The notes: generated from the sequence alone by a model not told the origin. A DNA stretch of 64,000 bases from Ariolimax columbianus (GCA_036924085.1 JAVGWX010000002.1:156096816-156160815); one strand, 5' to 3'; positions 10,231 to 22,854 are shown, counted from the first letter of the stretch. Numbers and translations are program-made.

Positions 10231-10296
10231 GAACCATCAAAATATTTGTCATCTTGGAGAACCACTGCGTATAAATTATTATATGTACAACTCAAG
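10231..10296 (+). other. DUOX: Candidate 66-nt cassette exon in DUOX
   Basis: A segment of exactly 22 codons lies 60 bp after the preceding donor, between a good acceptor (ttttattctacag, ending 10230) and a good donor (AAG/gtatgt at 10296/10297). It is phase 0 on both sides, like its neighbours, and has no stop; it would add EPSKYLSSWRTTAYKLLYVQ plus LK between FDLRTSLL and YIFEEHFQ. No such insertion is known to me in DUOX, and a chance open frame of this size is not rare, so this is a candidate only. Confidence 0.3.
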
Positions 10297-10329
10297 GTAT
10301 GTTAATGTGATCAGTAAATTGTCAATATT

Positions 10330-10755
10330 AAATCAATCAATCAAAACTTTTCTTCAGTTCCCCATGAAGCAAAAGTCTTTGCCAATACATGTCAAGTTCG
10401 TCTGTCCTGGGTTATATGTTCCAGCTCTGTCCTTGTCTTTCCTGTTTCTATTATGTTTGTTCCAAGCTCTCTTTTCCATATGTGATTTTGTCTTGCCCTA
10501 CATCTCTTGTAATGCTATCAACTGGTATCCTTGTTGTGTCTACTATTCAAAGCTAGCACTTTCTATCATGTCATGTTCCACTGAGATATGTTTGGTTCTT
10601 TCTAACAGTTCCACATTCGTGATCTTATCATCACATTTCAATTTCTCCATTCTGCTCAGTATCTTTTTTGACCTCTCCAGCTTCCCAGCCATGCACACTG
10701 ATTCCCACACTAATTTTACATTACAGTTGAAGATACTGATTTTCATATTTTGAAG
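10330..10755 (-). mobile_element. LINE ORF2 remnant
   Basis: The minus strand encodes KISIFNCNVKLVWESVCMAG and KCDDKITNVELLERTKHISV, which parallel the remnant at 47480-48700 (YNSSVKSVLLYGSETW and DKITNVELLKRTRQ). This is the region after the reverse transcriptase active site in a non-LTR element. Stops and frameshifts are frequent. Confidence 0.6.
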
Positions 10756-10951
10756 ATACTGATCTTCATATTGGACTTAATTTTGTGGAGTCCCATAATT
10801 GAAAATCTTCAATGCAATGAAAATCCGTCTTGTCATCTGTATTCTCAATAAAATATATGTTTCTGTACACCTCACTTTATTTATAATGCAGTCTACCTTA
10901 GCTTGCTTGTTTCAAACACAAATGAGATCTCTCTTGTTATATCGTGACTAG

Positions 10952-11293
10952 AGCGCATGAGCTGCAGTGGTCAGCTACCCATAGCTGACTGCTAGCGTCA
11001 GGGCCAGCGAACCAGAACTGCCAAGACCCTTCTACACCTCCACAAAGTGATTCTGGATAACAGGCTGCAGCAGGGCAGACTGGCTAAGGAGAAAAGATCG
11101 AAGAGGGAAGGCTAACCTGATACTCAAAAAATGCTTGCTAAAGTCGGATGTGTTGGACCGAAAGGTGCAAATATCGCAGTCAAGCTGTAAACTACAACAC
11201 AAAGCATTCCGGTTTCTGGACTAAATTCTGCTACTTAAGCCCTTTCAGGGTTTGGTAGTGGGAGATTGAGAACAAACGAAGCCAAGCCAAGCC
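10952..11293 (+). mobile_element. SINE1 copy, slightly 5'-truncated
   Basis: The element begins agcgcatgagctgcagtgg, lacking about 20 bases of the 5' end seen in other copies, and ends gaacaaacgaagccaagcc. Perfect 13-bp duplications atatcgtgactag lie at 10939-10951 and 11294-11306. Its tail is AAGCC-type instead of AAG, as in the copy at 39521, so the family has at least two tail forms. Confidence 0.95.
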
Positions 11294-11328
11294 ATATCGT
11301 GACTAGTAATGAAGAGCATTAAATGTTA

Positions 11329-11580
11329 ATTCTCCATTTGAACTCGTACTTTCAGTATCCATGTTACAATTACTTTCAGTGTCAATTTGTACGTATGCTT
11401 TCAGCCTTAATCTCCATGTGCACTTTCAGTATTAATTGTCACATGCACTTTCAGTATCTATCTCTCCATGTGTACTTTATCTATTTCTACATGTACTTTT
11501 GGTATCCATTTTTTCATTTAATTTTACTATACATTTCCACATTTACTTTCAATTTCAATTTGTACATGTACTTTCAGTAT
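11329..11580 (+). repeat. 25-bp minisatellite made of splice-acceptor copies
   Basis: Ten degenerate units of about 25 bp (type ccatttctacatgtactttc plus agtat) end at the true DUOX acceptor. AG dinucleotides in the motif ctttcag fall at 11355, 11379, 11404, 11429 and 11454 and finally 11577, then the exon begins TAT. The four units just before the last have lost the AG (for example cttttggtat, tttcaattt). The last unit spans acceptor and first exonic codon, as in the 31-bp array before 4001, although the two repeat sequences are unrelated. Confidence 0.9.
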
Positions 11581-11709
11581 ATCTTTGAAGAACACTTCCA
11601 GAAGCTAAATGGAGGGAAAAGTGTGTTCACTGGCCTGAAGGCCACAACCCACTTTGGTCGACCTCAGCTAAACAAGATCATGGCAGCTGTTAACAAGGCA
11701 CATCCACAG
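11578..11709 (+). CDS. DUOX: Dual oxidase exon, dehydrogenase helix region
   Basis: Forty-four codons in phase 0 encode YIFEEHFQKLNGGKSVFTGL followed by a segment with THFGRPQL and ending NKAHPQ. This matches the DUOX stretch YICERHFQ...FTGL...THFGRP...HPQ. The acceptor is tactttcag at 11569-11577, embedded in the 25-bp minisatellite; the donor is CAG/gtaacc at 11709/11710. The THFGRP motif is shared with NOX enzymes. Confidence 0.95.
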
Positions 11710-12766
11710 GTAACCACAAAAATACAGTTGTTAGAGTGGCGCTTTTTGTGACTGAGAGCGAGTTGAAAACAATGAATAACGGATAAACAAACAAGCAAGT
11801 CTGATATGAAGTGTGCAGAAGCTTGTGTGTGAAAGTGTTACCTTAAATTGAATATGCTAATTCAGTTGGTGGGCTACAAATGATAGCGTTAAAATTGTGA
11901 TAGAAATTTGAAGCATCATGCCATTGTCATGTATGAGACATGCTATAAGCTTCAAGAGTCTTCTGCAGTTGGCATCACATTGCAGATGAGCAGCATGATG
12001 TCATAGTAGCCATTTAAAAACGGCTGTCCCACTAGTGACATGCACCAAAGAGAAGTAACATTCTACAATCAGCGAGTGAAATTTCAGTATAGTAATGCAT
12101 GCCTGTCACTCCAGCAAGTGTATAAGTGAAAAACAAAGTTCTTTAATGATATGAGTTCTGTGACAGACTGTTCCTGATGTAGCTAGGTACTGAGTATTGA
12201 CACCATAGACAATAGTAGCAATAGAACGCATCATGATGAACAATCACAGACTAAAATAGTCGCATTTCTTGACATTAGACAAAGTTCAGCACCGCACTTC
12301 TTGACATCAGACAAGGTTCATCACCGCACTTCTTGACATCAGACAAGGTTAACAGACCACATCATTCATGATGCTCTCCAGTTCTACAAAATGGCTGCAA
12401 AGTCAGTGCTTTAGTAGCTAAACTACAAAATTCAAACAACGACAAGGTATATGAGTGGCTGTATACGCAACTAAAAGACTTTGTCTAGAGGAATCCATGT
12501 CCTTTGTAGGTGCTGGAGAACTTGTATTAAAGACAATGAAGACTACATTTAAAAAAGGATACAGTTGTGTGCTCTTCTTTCATAAATATTGCAGGACATA
12601 AAATAAACTAAGGTTTAGGTTAAAATACTTTTGTACTTCTATCTTTTATCAATATAGATCTGTTACTAATTTTAAAAGTCATAAGATCTATAGGAAATGT
12701 TTTATAATAATTAACAAAACAGATGGTAATTCACATTCTGTGAATTAAACAAAGAATCAACAACAA
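11710..12766. other. DUOX: DUOX intron, mostly unassigned
   Basis: Apart from a short 32-bp tandem repeat at 12261-12358 (about three units containing acttcttgacatcagacaag), I see no coding similarity, tail or terminal repeat in this part of the intron. Confidence 0.5.
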
Positions 12767-13575
12767 TCACAAAGACAAGAATATTGTGCAGATACCACTG
12801 GGTGTTAGGACAAGATCAGTATCTGTAACAACAACAATAACAACTTTTAAAAAACTGTTCATAATAAATGTAATAATAGCTGTCCATCGTTGTCGATGAG
12901 GACCGCCGACATCATCCTTGTCACAGATTTCCCTGTTGGGTGTGGGTGCGCATGTGGCTGAACAGGCCAATGCGAGCACGAAAACATCTGCTACATATCG
13001 GGCACACAAGGTTTGTAGAAGGGGATGGTGTTCCCGCTGCTCAGGATTTCCGCGTCTCGCGTCTGTTCTGGGCTTTCACAACACGGTCATCTTCACCAGC
13101 AGCTACACCCGATTTGACTGCGCTTCTCCAGTCAGATCTGTTTTTCGCAAGACATTCCCAGGTGTCGATGTCTATCTGGCAACTTTTTAGTGAGTCCTTC
13201 AGACCGTCTTTAAAACGTTTCTTTGGGCGCCCTCTCTCGCGCCATCCCTCTCTCAGCTCGCCGTAGAGAAGCTTCTTTGGGAGCTGCTCGTCTGACATAC
13301 GGACGAGGTGTCCGGCCCATCCTAGTCGTGCTTTTTCTAGCAGTGCATGGATGCTGGGCATGTTAGCCCTCGAGAGAACCTCGATGTCAGTGACACGATC
13401 TTGCCATCGGATGTGGAATATTCGCCTCAGGCAACCTGTGTGGAAGTGGTTTAACCTCCTTGCATGTCCAGAGTATACAGTCCAGCTTTCGCAAGCGTAT
13501 AGTAGGGTTGGAATGATGATTGTACGGTAGACTTTGAGTTTGGTCTTGACGCTGATGCCATGACGTGGCATCATA
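12767..13575 (-). mobile_element. LINE ORF2 C-terminus with C2H2-like tail
   Basis: A 177-codon minus-strand frame reads MPRHGISVKTKLKVYRTIII, YACESWTVYSGHARRLNHFH, RLGWAGHLVRMSDEQLPKKL and GRPKKRFKDGLKDSLKSCQI, the standard post-RT region of a non-LTR retrotransposon. After a frameshift the strand continues toward a degenerate finger-like segment (CVPDM...HWPVQPHAH) seen at the very C-terminus of such ORFs. It is among the best preserved LINE pieces here but lacks the endonuclease and RT core. Confidence 0.85.
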
Positions 13576-13599
13576 ATAAATATATATCAATCAAACTGC

Positions 13600-13860
13600 C
13601 TATATATAAATATATACACATAAGTCTGTCAACTTCCCAAATAAATACATTCACGTAAATTTATCAACTTCCCCTATAAATACATTCGCCTTAAATCTGT
13701 CAATTGTCCATTTCACTATTTACACATAAATCTGTCAACTTCCCATATAAATATTTACAAATAAATATGTCAACTGTCCATAAAAAAATATCCATGTAAG
13801 CCCTAACTCTGTCAAACTGTCTACTTAAATGTGTCACATAAATATGTCAAATTGCTCTTC
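13600..13860. repeat. Degenerate minisatellite, about 42-bp unit
   Basis: The motif acataaatctgtcaacttcc followed by an AT-rich filler recurs five to six times with many changes between about 13612 and 13855. It leads into a pyrimidine-rich segment and then a long AT microsatellite. Confidence 0.6.
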
Positions 13861-13929
13861 CCAATTACCAGCTTGTCCATCCCTTTCCCCCTCAACCCAC
13901 AAATCTTTTCTCACCTCAACCCGCCCAAC

Positions 13930-14800
<871 letters not shown>

Positions 14801-14884
14801 TATATATATATATATATACATTTGTCTTTGCTATAGTGACTAATGATATGAAGTTCTTCATTCTTTATGAATGCTCTCTGGCAA

Positions 14885-15245
14885 CCAGTTGTTGTTGTTG
14901 TTTGCAGATGTCCACAATGAGGAGGTTACTCTTTTGTGCGCCCTGAAAAGGATGTTAAGTTGTGAGTTAAAGTAGCTTTCCTCATATCCCAAGCGTGCTG
15001 ATGAAGGTGGACTGGGGTCCTCTAGCTGGTTGTGCTATGCATGGCTTCATCTGCATGTCACTCATTACTACAGGGATCACGTCGATTTCTCACCTTGTTA
15101 GACAGGCTGCCGTGAAAGCAGCACGTTTCCAGGGAGGGCTACTAGGTAGCCGAGATAAGGGTCTTGGCCAGGATGTTTTGTCTGACCTTGACTAATATGT
15201 CTGATCAGTATGTTTTGACTGACCAGAGGTTAGTCTTCCTCCCCC
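14885..15245 (-). mobile_element. SINE3 copy
   Basis: The minus-strand copy begins at a GTT microsatellite (caagttgttg-like, at about 14888-14902; CAA tail on the minus strand) and runs through cacaatgaggaggttactc, a block with tgctgatgaaggtggac, and ends near gaggttagtcttcctccc. It is similar over its full length to the copies at 5073 and 17773. Confidence 0.9.
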
Positions 15246-15250
15246 ACCAG

Positions 15251-15475
15251 TTGTAGTAATTCTCCTTATATTCTTTGTGTACTGAAGAAGGTGGATTTGG
15301 GCCTTCCTAGATGTAGAACAATACAAGGCTTCTTAGTAAACTTACCACTGTGGGGATCAGAATGATGATCCTCATGTCATTGACTAGGCTGCTGCAAAAT
15401 GCTAAGTGCATGGTATGGAGGTAATGTAAGGTCTTGGTCAGTCTGTTGCACCTGACTTTAACACACACAACTTAG
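15251..15475 (-). mobile_element. Diverged SINE3-like element
   Basis: The order of blocks (tactgaagaaggtggatttg, a cttcctagatgtag segment, a gggatcag segment, gctgctgcaaaatg, and aggtcttggtcagtctg) follows minus-strand SINE3 with many substitutions. A similar diverged form is at 22200-22450, which suggests an older subfamily. Confidence 0.55.
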
Positions 15476-15960
15476 CACCCACATACATCTATCAAACAGC
15501 AAATATAAATATATCTATATAAATCTGTTAAGTTAATATATCTTTATATTTTTTTAAAGTTAGTTACTCATTGTAAGAGGGATAACGACATCATCAGGCA
15601 GTTTTTGCCTTAATGATGTAACATGCACTGTAATTGGATTATAGTGAGCAAGAAACTGTGCTGGTCATCTACCTCACTCTCATCCAGTATTACCTTGGAC
15701 CAGTGACAAGACGATCAGTAGAGATGACTGAGGGTAACTCAGGATGCAGGCATTCTGGTCTTACCTCCCTTCAGGGCAGGAGTTGCTTGAAACTTGCAGT
15801 GCTCGATCACTCACCGTTTCCATTCATCGCCTTGAGAGATGAGTGCCTTACCTCTTGACTATAGCTAGTAAGTCCGTTGGCTTATATAAATGGTGCTGCT
15901 GAACAGTTACATGATAAATATATCCATGCTGTTAATCTTAATGCACTCTGGTTTCCTCAG

Positions 15961-16083
15961 GTCCGAAAAGTGGGTGTTTTCAGCTGTGGACCTCCAGGAG
16001 TCACTAAGGGAGTTGAGCGAGCATGTGTGGACTCCAGCAAAGCCACAAAAGCCATGTTTGAACACCATTTTGAAAACTTTTAA
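15961..16083 (+). CDS. DUOX: Dual oxidase terminal exon
   Basis: Forty codons plus TAA encode [20 protein letters not shown] and end FEHHFENF. The CGPPG motif is the C-terminal NADPH-binding cysteine loop of NOX/DUOX, and the final phenylalanine at the C-terminus is a family hallmark important for hydride transfer. The acceptor is ggtttcctcag ending at 15960, phase 0. With the four upstream exons the visible protein is the last 269 residues, the expected size for the FAD/NADPH part. The gene therefore ends here, intact in all visible parts. Confidence 0.97.
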   Translation, partial: VRKVGVFSCGPPGVTKGVERACVDSSKATKAMFEHHFENF

Positions 16084-16183
16084 GTTGTCACGATCTACAG
16101 GAACTTTTAAAAGTTGTAATCGTTACACGAGAAATGTAAACTGGAGGTCTTGAAGACCAATACTTACTTTACAGATGAGGAGA

Positions 16184-16345
16184 TCTCCTTACACACAATG
16201 CATCCCATCTTTTCAAATATGGTGCTCCCCTTACACATTATGCATCCCATCTTTTCAAATATGGCGCTCCCCTTACACAGTATGCATCCCATCTTTTCAA
16301 ATATGACGCTCTCCTTACACACTATGCATCCCATATTTTCAGAAT
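16184..16345. repeat. 42-bp repeat, 4 copies, in DUOX 3' region
   Basis: Four 42-bp units contain ccttacacattatgcatccc and atcttttcaaatatgg, starting about 100 bp after the DUOX stop codon and therefore probably within the 3' untranslated region. The last copy is truncated by a divergent end (ccatattttcagaatc). Confidence 0.93.
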
Positions 16346-16357
16346 CACATTTAACAA

Positions 16358-16363
16358 AATAAA
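16358..16363 (+). terminator. Candidate DUOX polyadenylation signal
   Basis: AATAAA occurs 275 bp after the DUOX stop, just after the 42-bp repeats; another AATAAA is at 16453-16458. Which, if either, is used cannot be told from sequence. Confidence 0.4.
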
Positions 16364-16688
16364 CATCAACATGTTGCATTATTTGCTGAAAATTTAACAA
16401 ACTTGATTTGCACATATTTATTAAGAATATAAAGTCAAGATTTTTTTAATTTAATAAAATAGGTGCAAATTAGAAATATAAAAATATAGAATTTGTTCAT
16501 AACATAAATTGTTTATATTATGTATAATCATGAAACAGATCAAATATCAACTAATATTACACATTTTATTTATGCAGTTCCTAAAATATTATAAATATCA
16601 ATATGTATTGCTAAATTCTGTAGCAAATATATTTCAGTTCGTTTACAAAAATTATGGATGTATGTGTAAATATTTGGCTCCAGTTTCA

Positions 16689-17315
<627 letters not shown>

Positions 17316-17390
<75 letters not shown>
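17316..17390. repeat. AT dinucleotide microsatellite
   Basis: About 75 bp of AT repeats close the triple block that starts at 16694. Confidence 0.97.
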
Positions 17391-17392
<2 letters not shown>

Positions 17393-17772
17393 CTTCATAT
17401 CACAATGTATCACATGAGGATGAGAAAAATATACTATTTAAACTCCAGTAGTCATCTGTACAGAAGTACAGTAAATCTCATTCTAAAACCAATCTAGTCC
17501 ATTTTGTTATTTGGCACAACATTATCGAAGATCTATTTTTCAATTTTAGCACAAGCTGTGGTTTTATTTTGGCCCAGTCTCAAGTATATGCAAATTCTCA
17601 CCACTTTATTAAAATGATGGTATTTTGATATTGTCAATGAGATGAAATTTACATGTCCTTCAGTTGCCCCCATTATTTCTTTCTTTAATAGATATTCACA
17701 TATATATTGTTTATAAAGAGCATCTAATGCAAAATATCTGAATGTCTGAACCAGGGCTTGGCTATCCCATGT

Positions 17773-18150
17773 TATGTTGTTGTTGTTGCTGAATGCCTAC
17801 AATGAGTAAGATTACTATTTTTTGCACCCTGAAAAGTGTTTTAAATGGCAGGTTGCAGTAGCTTTCCTTACATCCTGAGCATGCTGATGAAGGGGGATCA
17901 GAGTCTTCCAGGCAGTTGTGCTATGCTTGGCTTCATCTGTCACTTAAGGCAGTGTCACTGACTACTGTGTAGATCATGTTGATCCACCACCTTGTTAGCC
18001 AAGCTTTCATGAAAACAGCCCATTTCCAGGAAAATCTATGGAAGTGAGGTGGGGGACGGCCATTATATTTTAGTAAATCTCAACTAATATATCTGATCAG
18101 TATGTTTTGTCTGACTAGATGCCAGTCTCTTCTCCCCATCTCCTGCTATA
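17773..18150 (-). mobile_element. SINE3 copy
   Basis: It starts at a GTT microsatellite (ttgttgttgttgctg) and follows the SINE3 minus-strand order: gaatgcctacaatgagtaag, tgctgatgaagggggatc, ttgttagccaagctttcatg and ends near ctgactagatgccagtctc. It carries a small internal expansion (cacttaaggcagtgtcactg) not seen in other copies. Confidence 0.85.
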
Positions 18151-18355
18151 AAATCTCTATTCTACAAAATAGATAGGGGCAAATCAACATTTAACAATTT
18201 GGTGTCTATTTGTGGAAGACCTATGCTCCATAGGGAGCTAAATAGGTTTAAATTTGATCTAATGCAAAAGAAATTTGTGTCTGTGGAAGTTATAAATAAC
18301 AATTATTCAGCATTACTTACAGAATATAATGTCATTTAGAAGTTAATCCTATTAA

Positions 18356-18560
18356 TTCAGTTCAGTTATCATCACCAGCAATGGATCTCCAACGATCTCC
18401 ATCTCTTGTCTTGATGGTGTCATTTAATAAGCTTTTCCATGTCCATCTCTTGATGTTATCCTCCAATTGATAGTGTTGTTTTACTCTGGTATGTTTGCTC
18501 TCTACTTTTCTTCTTGTACAGTTTTCTGTAAGGTGTTGCATCTTTTATATGACCAAAATA
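18356..18560 (-). mobile_element. LINE 3' end with TGAAC-type tail
   Basis: The minus strand matches the 3' end at 38230-38505: RYFGHIK-like residues near 18560, a QEMDMEKLIK segment, and a closing tgaactgaat tail at 18356-18365. It is a short 5'-truncated copy. Confidence 0.65.
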
Positions 18561-18837
18561 TCTTAACTTTCATTATTTTTATATTTTTCATTTATTTGCT
18601 TTGTACTTCTAATTACTCTAGGACTTACTTATTCTATTTACTTTATATTCACAATATTCCATAGAAAAAAAGAAATAAACAAAAAAAATGAAAGAAGATG
18701 ACTAGGAAATTGTATATTAAAGAATATTACGAATCTCATAGAGAGCTGAAAAACTAATGAAAATGTCTTCTGCATGTGGTCACTGTCAATAAGGCTTACT
18801 GTGCATGTAAGAAAGATATGTAAGATATATATGTAAT

Positions 18838-19570
18838 ATGGAACATAATTACAGAATGGGAGAAAACAATATTAGAAAGATAGATAAGGAAAGGGACCTA
18901 GGAGTTATAATAGATCATACAGGAAAGGTGAGTGAGCAAGTTAAGGTAGCAGTGAAAAAGGCAAATGCAATGTTAGGTATGATAAAAAGAAATATTAAAC
19001 ATAGAAGCAAGGAAGTGATCGTCAAACTGTATAAAGCTTTAGTTAGACCTAGATTGGAGTACTGTGTACAGGTGTGGAGTCCTTATCATAGAGGGGACAT
19101 AAACATGCTAGAAAGAATACAGAAAAGAGCGACAAAGATGATAGTGGGATTCCAGAATTACAGTTATGAGGAACGACTCAGAAAAACCGGCCTACAGTGT
19201 CTCGAAGAGAGAAGAATTCGTGGTGACTTAATACAGGTTTATAAGATGATCAGAGGAATGGATAAATTAGACTATAACAAGTTTTTTTTAAATACAGCCA
19301 CCTACAGTAACACGAGGGCATAGCTACAAGCTGACTAAAGAGAGGTCCAGGTTAGATATTAGGAAATATTTTTTTGGTCAGAGAGTGGTGTCTGCTTGGA
19401 ATTCATTGCCAGGGGAGGTAGTGGAGGCAGGGACAGTTAATGCATTTAAGAATAAACTGGATGCTCATAGCTTTTAGAGCAAGGTGATGTAAATGTAACT
19501 GGTTGTATACAGACTCTGCAGGGTCTTCTAAACCAGTATAAAGACGTTGAGTTAAGTTAAAGAAGCAATA
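18838..19570 (+). mobile_element. L2/CR1-like LINE, 5'-truncated
   Basis: A 161-codon frame reads RKIDKERDLGVIIDHTGKVS, KKANAMLGMIKRNIKHRSKE, LVRPRLEYCVQVWSPYHRGD and ERIQKRATKMIVGFQNYSYE, the C-terminal part of an L2/CR1-group ORF2. A one-base change in a T run near 19283-19290 shifts the frame; the rest (RGHSYKL, WNSLPGEVVEAGTVNAF) continues to a stop. The 3' end ccagtataaagacgttgag with TTAAG tail is shared with SINE2. It is almost identical to the copy at 39930-40528. Confidence 0.93.
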
Positions 19571-20170
19571 AATATTCCTTGAGTTGATTATTTAAAATAT
19601 CAGTTAGAAAACTTTGTGACAATATGTAAAATTGTTGGATAAATAAAACAAAAATTGGGGCAAAAAATATCAAGAAAACTTATAATTGAGGTTATACTCA
19701 TATCTTTCTGGCATATTGATAAACTGTACAACAAGCTGTTAAGAAACATGCAAGGAATATAACTTCTATATGTTAATTATTCTTCTGATTATTTGTTTTA
19801 TATTTTTGTTGTTCTCTGTTGTTTGATTGTTAAATATTAATTCATGTTACCATTTTCCTAATTAATAATTCTAATATAATAATTGATGCCTAATTCGTTG
19901 TCTTTGTTAAAACCAAAAATATTGTGTTTGTCTTTTTACTGTGCTTTTGTATGAAATATTTTTTGTGCTGCTTTTATTGTATTCTATCTTCACCAATTGT
20001 TATCAATACTTGCAGTTTCTCAATTTGTATATTTCAATAATATTACCTCTTGTGAAAAAATCTGCATGATATAATATTTTTTTCTTGTTCATCTTGTGAT
20101 CTTTTCTCCTCTTTTCATTCAAATATAATGTCTATATTTGCAATATTTGCTCTTGAATAAACTTCACTGT
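19571..20170. other. AT-rich stretch, nothing recognised
   Basis: No coding similarity, tandem array or repeat-family match is visible. It lies between two LINE fragments. Confidence 0.5.
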
Positions 20171-20234
20171 CTTTTGTAGTTCCCATACAGGTTCATCAAG
20201 TTTGTCTTCCAGTATGTTTCTCAGTGCCAGTGAC

Positions 20235-20965
20235 TTGTTATGTTATATTTTTAGCAGTTCTGTAGTACATGTTTTACAGTTTGATATGCAATCTTTGCAT
20301 TTACACATAACTGAGTTGCCAATTTCAATTTTGTTTACGTATGGCTGCTGAGTCAGTCGTGTCCTATTTAGAGGCACAACACAATAATTTGCTCTTGTCT
20401 GCTTATGATAATTGTCTTTTTCTAATGTTGATCGGAATCTGATTGATTTGATCATCCCTTTCTTCTGATGGTATGTAACTGGTACATCTAGTTGTTTGTC
20501 AGCAGCACCATCCTTTGACAGCCGATCTGCTCTCTTGTTACCTGGTACTCCACAATGAGAAGGTATCCACTGCATGACAATCTTGCGCTGGTTGTTCACT
20601 TCAAACAGTAGAGCCTGTAGGCCTGGCAGCTTCCCAGACTTTAGTATTTTGAGTGCAAATTTTGCATCTGTCAGAAATACTACAGGCTGTGGTTTAAGAT
20701 TGGTGTTCAACAGTTTCTCAATTGCCATCTTGATTGCCTGGATTTCTGAATCATAATTAAAACATCATTTCCCGGTTTGTACTCTGACCATATCCATAAT
20801 GTTGTTTTGGTATTATGTGTACCCTCCCGCTCTTCCATTCTTTGCTGCATTCTGTGCAGACCGATGGGTGTGTACTTGGACTCAAAGGTCTTGTTGGTAT
20901 TCTTCATTCAGGAAACTGAGAGTAACCGTCCTATGTTGCACACCATTCTGTTCATCCTTGTCTAG
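20235..20965 (-). mobile_element. RNase H-bearing LINE fragment
   Basis: A 161-codon minus-strand frame carries VVFLTDAKFALKILKSGKLP and VMQWIPSHCGVPGNKRADRL, the third and fourth catalytic segments of a ribonuclease H domain as found at the end of I/Jockey-group ORF2. It ends with a cysteine pattern CKCKDCISNCKTC. Upstream sequence to about 20965 continues the same element with frameshifts. It is a different lineage from the RNase H LINE at 29395-31090. Confidence 0.8.
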
Positions 20966-21099
20966 TTTTACTTTCACTTTTGTTTTAAAACATACTGGTA
21001 GTCCATATTCCTTTCTCCAAAGGGTTTGCTATGGTATGGACTTTAGAGGGATGTCAACTTTAGGTAGATCAGTAGTTTGCCTATGAAATTATTTGGTCT

Positions 21100-22195
21100 G
21101 GTGCACAACAGTGACCTGACACTGAAAGTTTTTGGTTGTAAACAACATTTTTCTAAAGATGCTTTATGATTGTAGTCACACACAATTCTCAAGTTTGGTG
21201 GTTTGTATTGGTAAAGTGGAGGATCTTAGTGGCAGAGCAGTTAGAGCATTTGAATCCTGTGACAAAGCATTCCACACTCAGTGTTGAAAGGATCCAGTTT
21301 GCTCAGCTGTAAATGGACACCTGACTAAAAATTAAGAAAAAAAAAAGTGATGAGGAAAAGAAATAGTCACCTGTACATCAGACAAATCTGAGAGCTAGTA
21401 CAATAAAGTTTCTAGTGATTTAACACTGATGACAGTTTTTGCTATGGAATTTCAAATACTTTTTGCGAGTAGAAGACAAAACAAATATGAACAACCAAAG
21501 AAATGGGGCTGTACTAAAGTCATAATGTGTTTATCTTATGTGTTAAAATTTACTTCACAATGCTAATTTGAACCAGGGGTCTTCAAACTTGTGTGCCCTA
21601 TGCACCCTTTCATGATATGTCAGAATGTCACACACCCCCCCCCCCCCCCCCCATTCCAAGATTGTCTGACTCAAAAGGTGCATTCCAAATAATATGCATT
21701 TATTATTGACAAATTTTCAATTTTGTTTATATATTAAAACATATACTCCTTGCAGGAGTATTCAGCTTTTTGTGTTGGTGGAGTAACTACTTTCCATCAT
21801 GATTTGCCCTCACTAACTAAAAATATTAATGTAGTCCAAGAGGCCAGTGCTTCCCAAATCTTTCAGTTTGATGGACCAGCAGGAACTTATCTATTGCAGC
21901 AGGGACCAGGTCAAGTTTATTGATTGATTATTATTCTTTTTCGATCATCTTGAATTTGTATTTTAAAATTTGTTTAAATCCATGTTCAGATTGCCTCCAT
22001 TACTGAGGTACACCGGATCTCAAAGGCTTGAAGAAATCATGCTGTGCGAAAAGCAAAACAATTGACACCCGCATGTCAGCCCTGACCTTATATGTTGCAT
22101 ATGTGGAAGGGGACTCTGTGCTAGAATTGGACAATACAGTCCTCTTCATACTCACTGTTGAGGTGCAACACAACATGTCTGACTGATGTTGTCAT
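21100..22195. other. Unassigned stretch with poly-C run
   Basis: The only clear structure is a run of 18 C residues at 21635-21652. A weak tRNA-like head (gtggcagagcagttagagca, near 21230) may mark an old SINE. No gene is supported. Confidence 0.5.
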
Positions 22196-22199
22196 CATT

Positions 22200-22450
22200 G
22201 CTTGTGATGGACGACTATTATTATTCTTACAGCCCAAAGCATTCCAAAGAAGGTTGTTCTGGGTCTACCTGGCTGTAGTTCAATGCAAGACTTCTCAGTA
22301 GATTACCACTAATCCTAGTGTCACAGTATCTAACTTCACCTCATAGACCAAACTGTTGTTGCACAGCCTGTTTCCAGGAGCACTGTGAGGAAGTGAGGTG
22401 GGATCTTGGTCAATTTGCTTCACCTGGCCATGATGTTATTCCATGCTTCC
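22200..22450 (-). mobile_element. Diverged SINE3-like element
   Basis: The blocks gttctgggtctacctggctg, gcaagacttctcagtag, gcctgtttccaggagcactg and gggatcttggtcaatttgc follow the order of the diverged SINE3 form at 15251-15475. Confidence 0.55.
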
Positions 22451-22807
22451 TACAAATGCAGAAACAATTACTCAGAGAAATTACAAGAGCTAAGGATAGT
22501 TAAAAGATAGCCAGATCTGAGTGAATAGGTGAGTGAGTGAGAGTTAGTGTCTTTATTACCATATGATAAATTGGTGTGAGTCTTTGTGTTTGTAAGTAAA
22601 GGAATAAATATGTGAGCGCAGGTCAATAGAAATATAGTGAGTCAGTGAAGTTAGAAAAATAAGTACCGTAAATAAGAAGTGGATTGAACGAGTACAAAAA
22701 TGGATAGGTAGGTTCTAACTTATCCTGAAATCTAACAAAAATTAAAAAGATGCACGATAAAGCTTCATTGTGATACTCTTCCAAATGTGCCTTTTTAAAA
22801 ATAAGAT

Positions 22808-22809
22808 AA

Positions 22810-22853
<44 letters not shown>

Positions 22854-22854
22854 T
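22808..22854. repeat. TA/TATG compound microsatellite
   Basis: About 20 bp of TA repeats pass into six GTAT repeats. The following 22860-23640 is T-rich and holds nothing I recognise. Confidence 0.95.
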
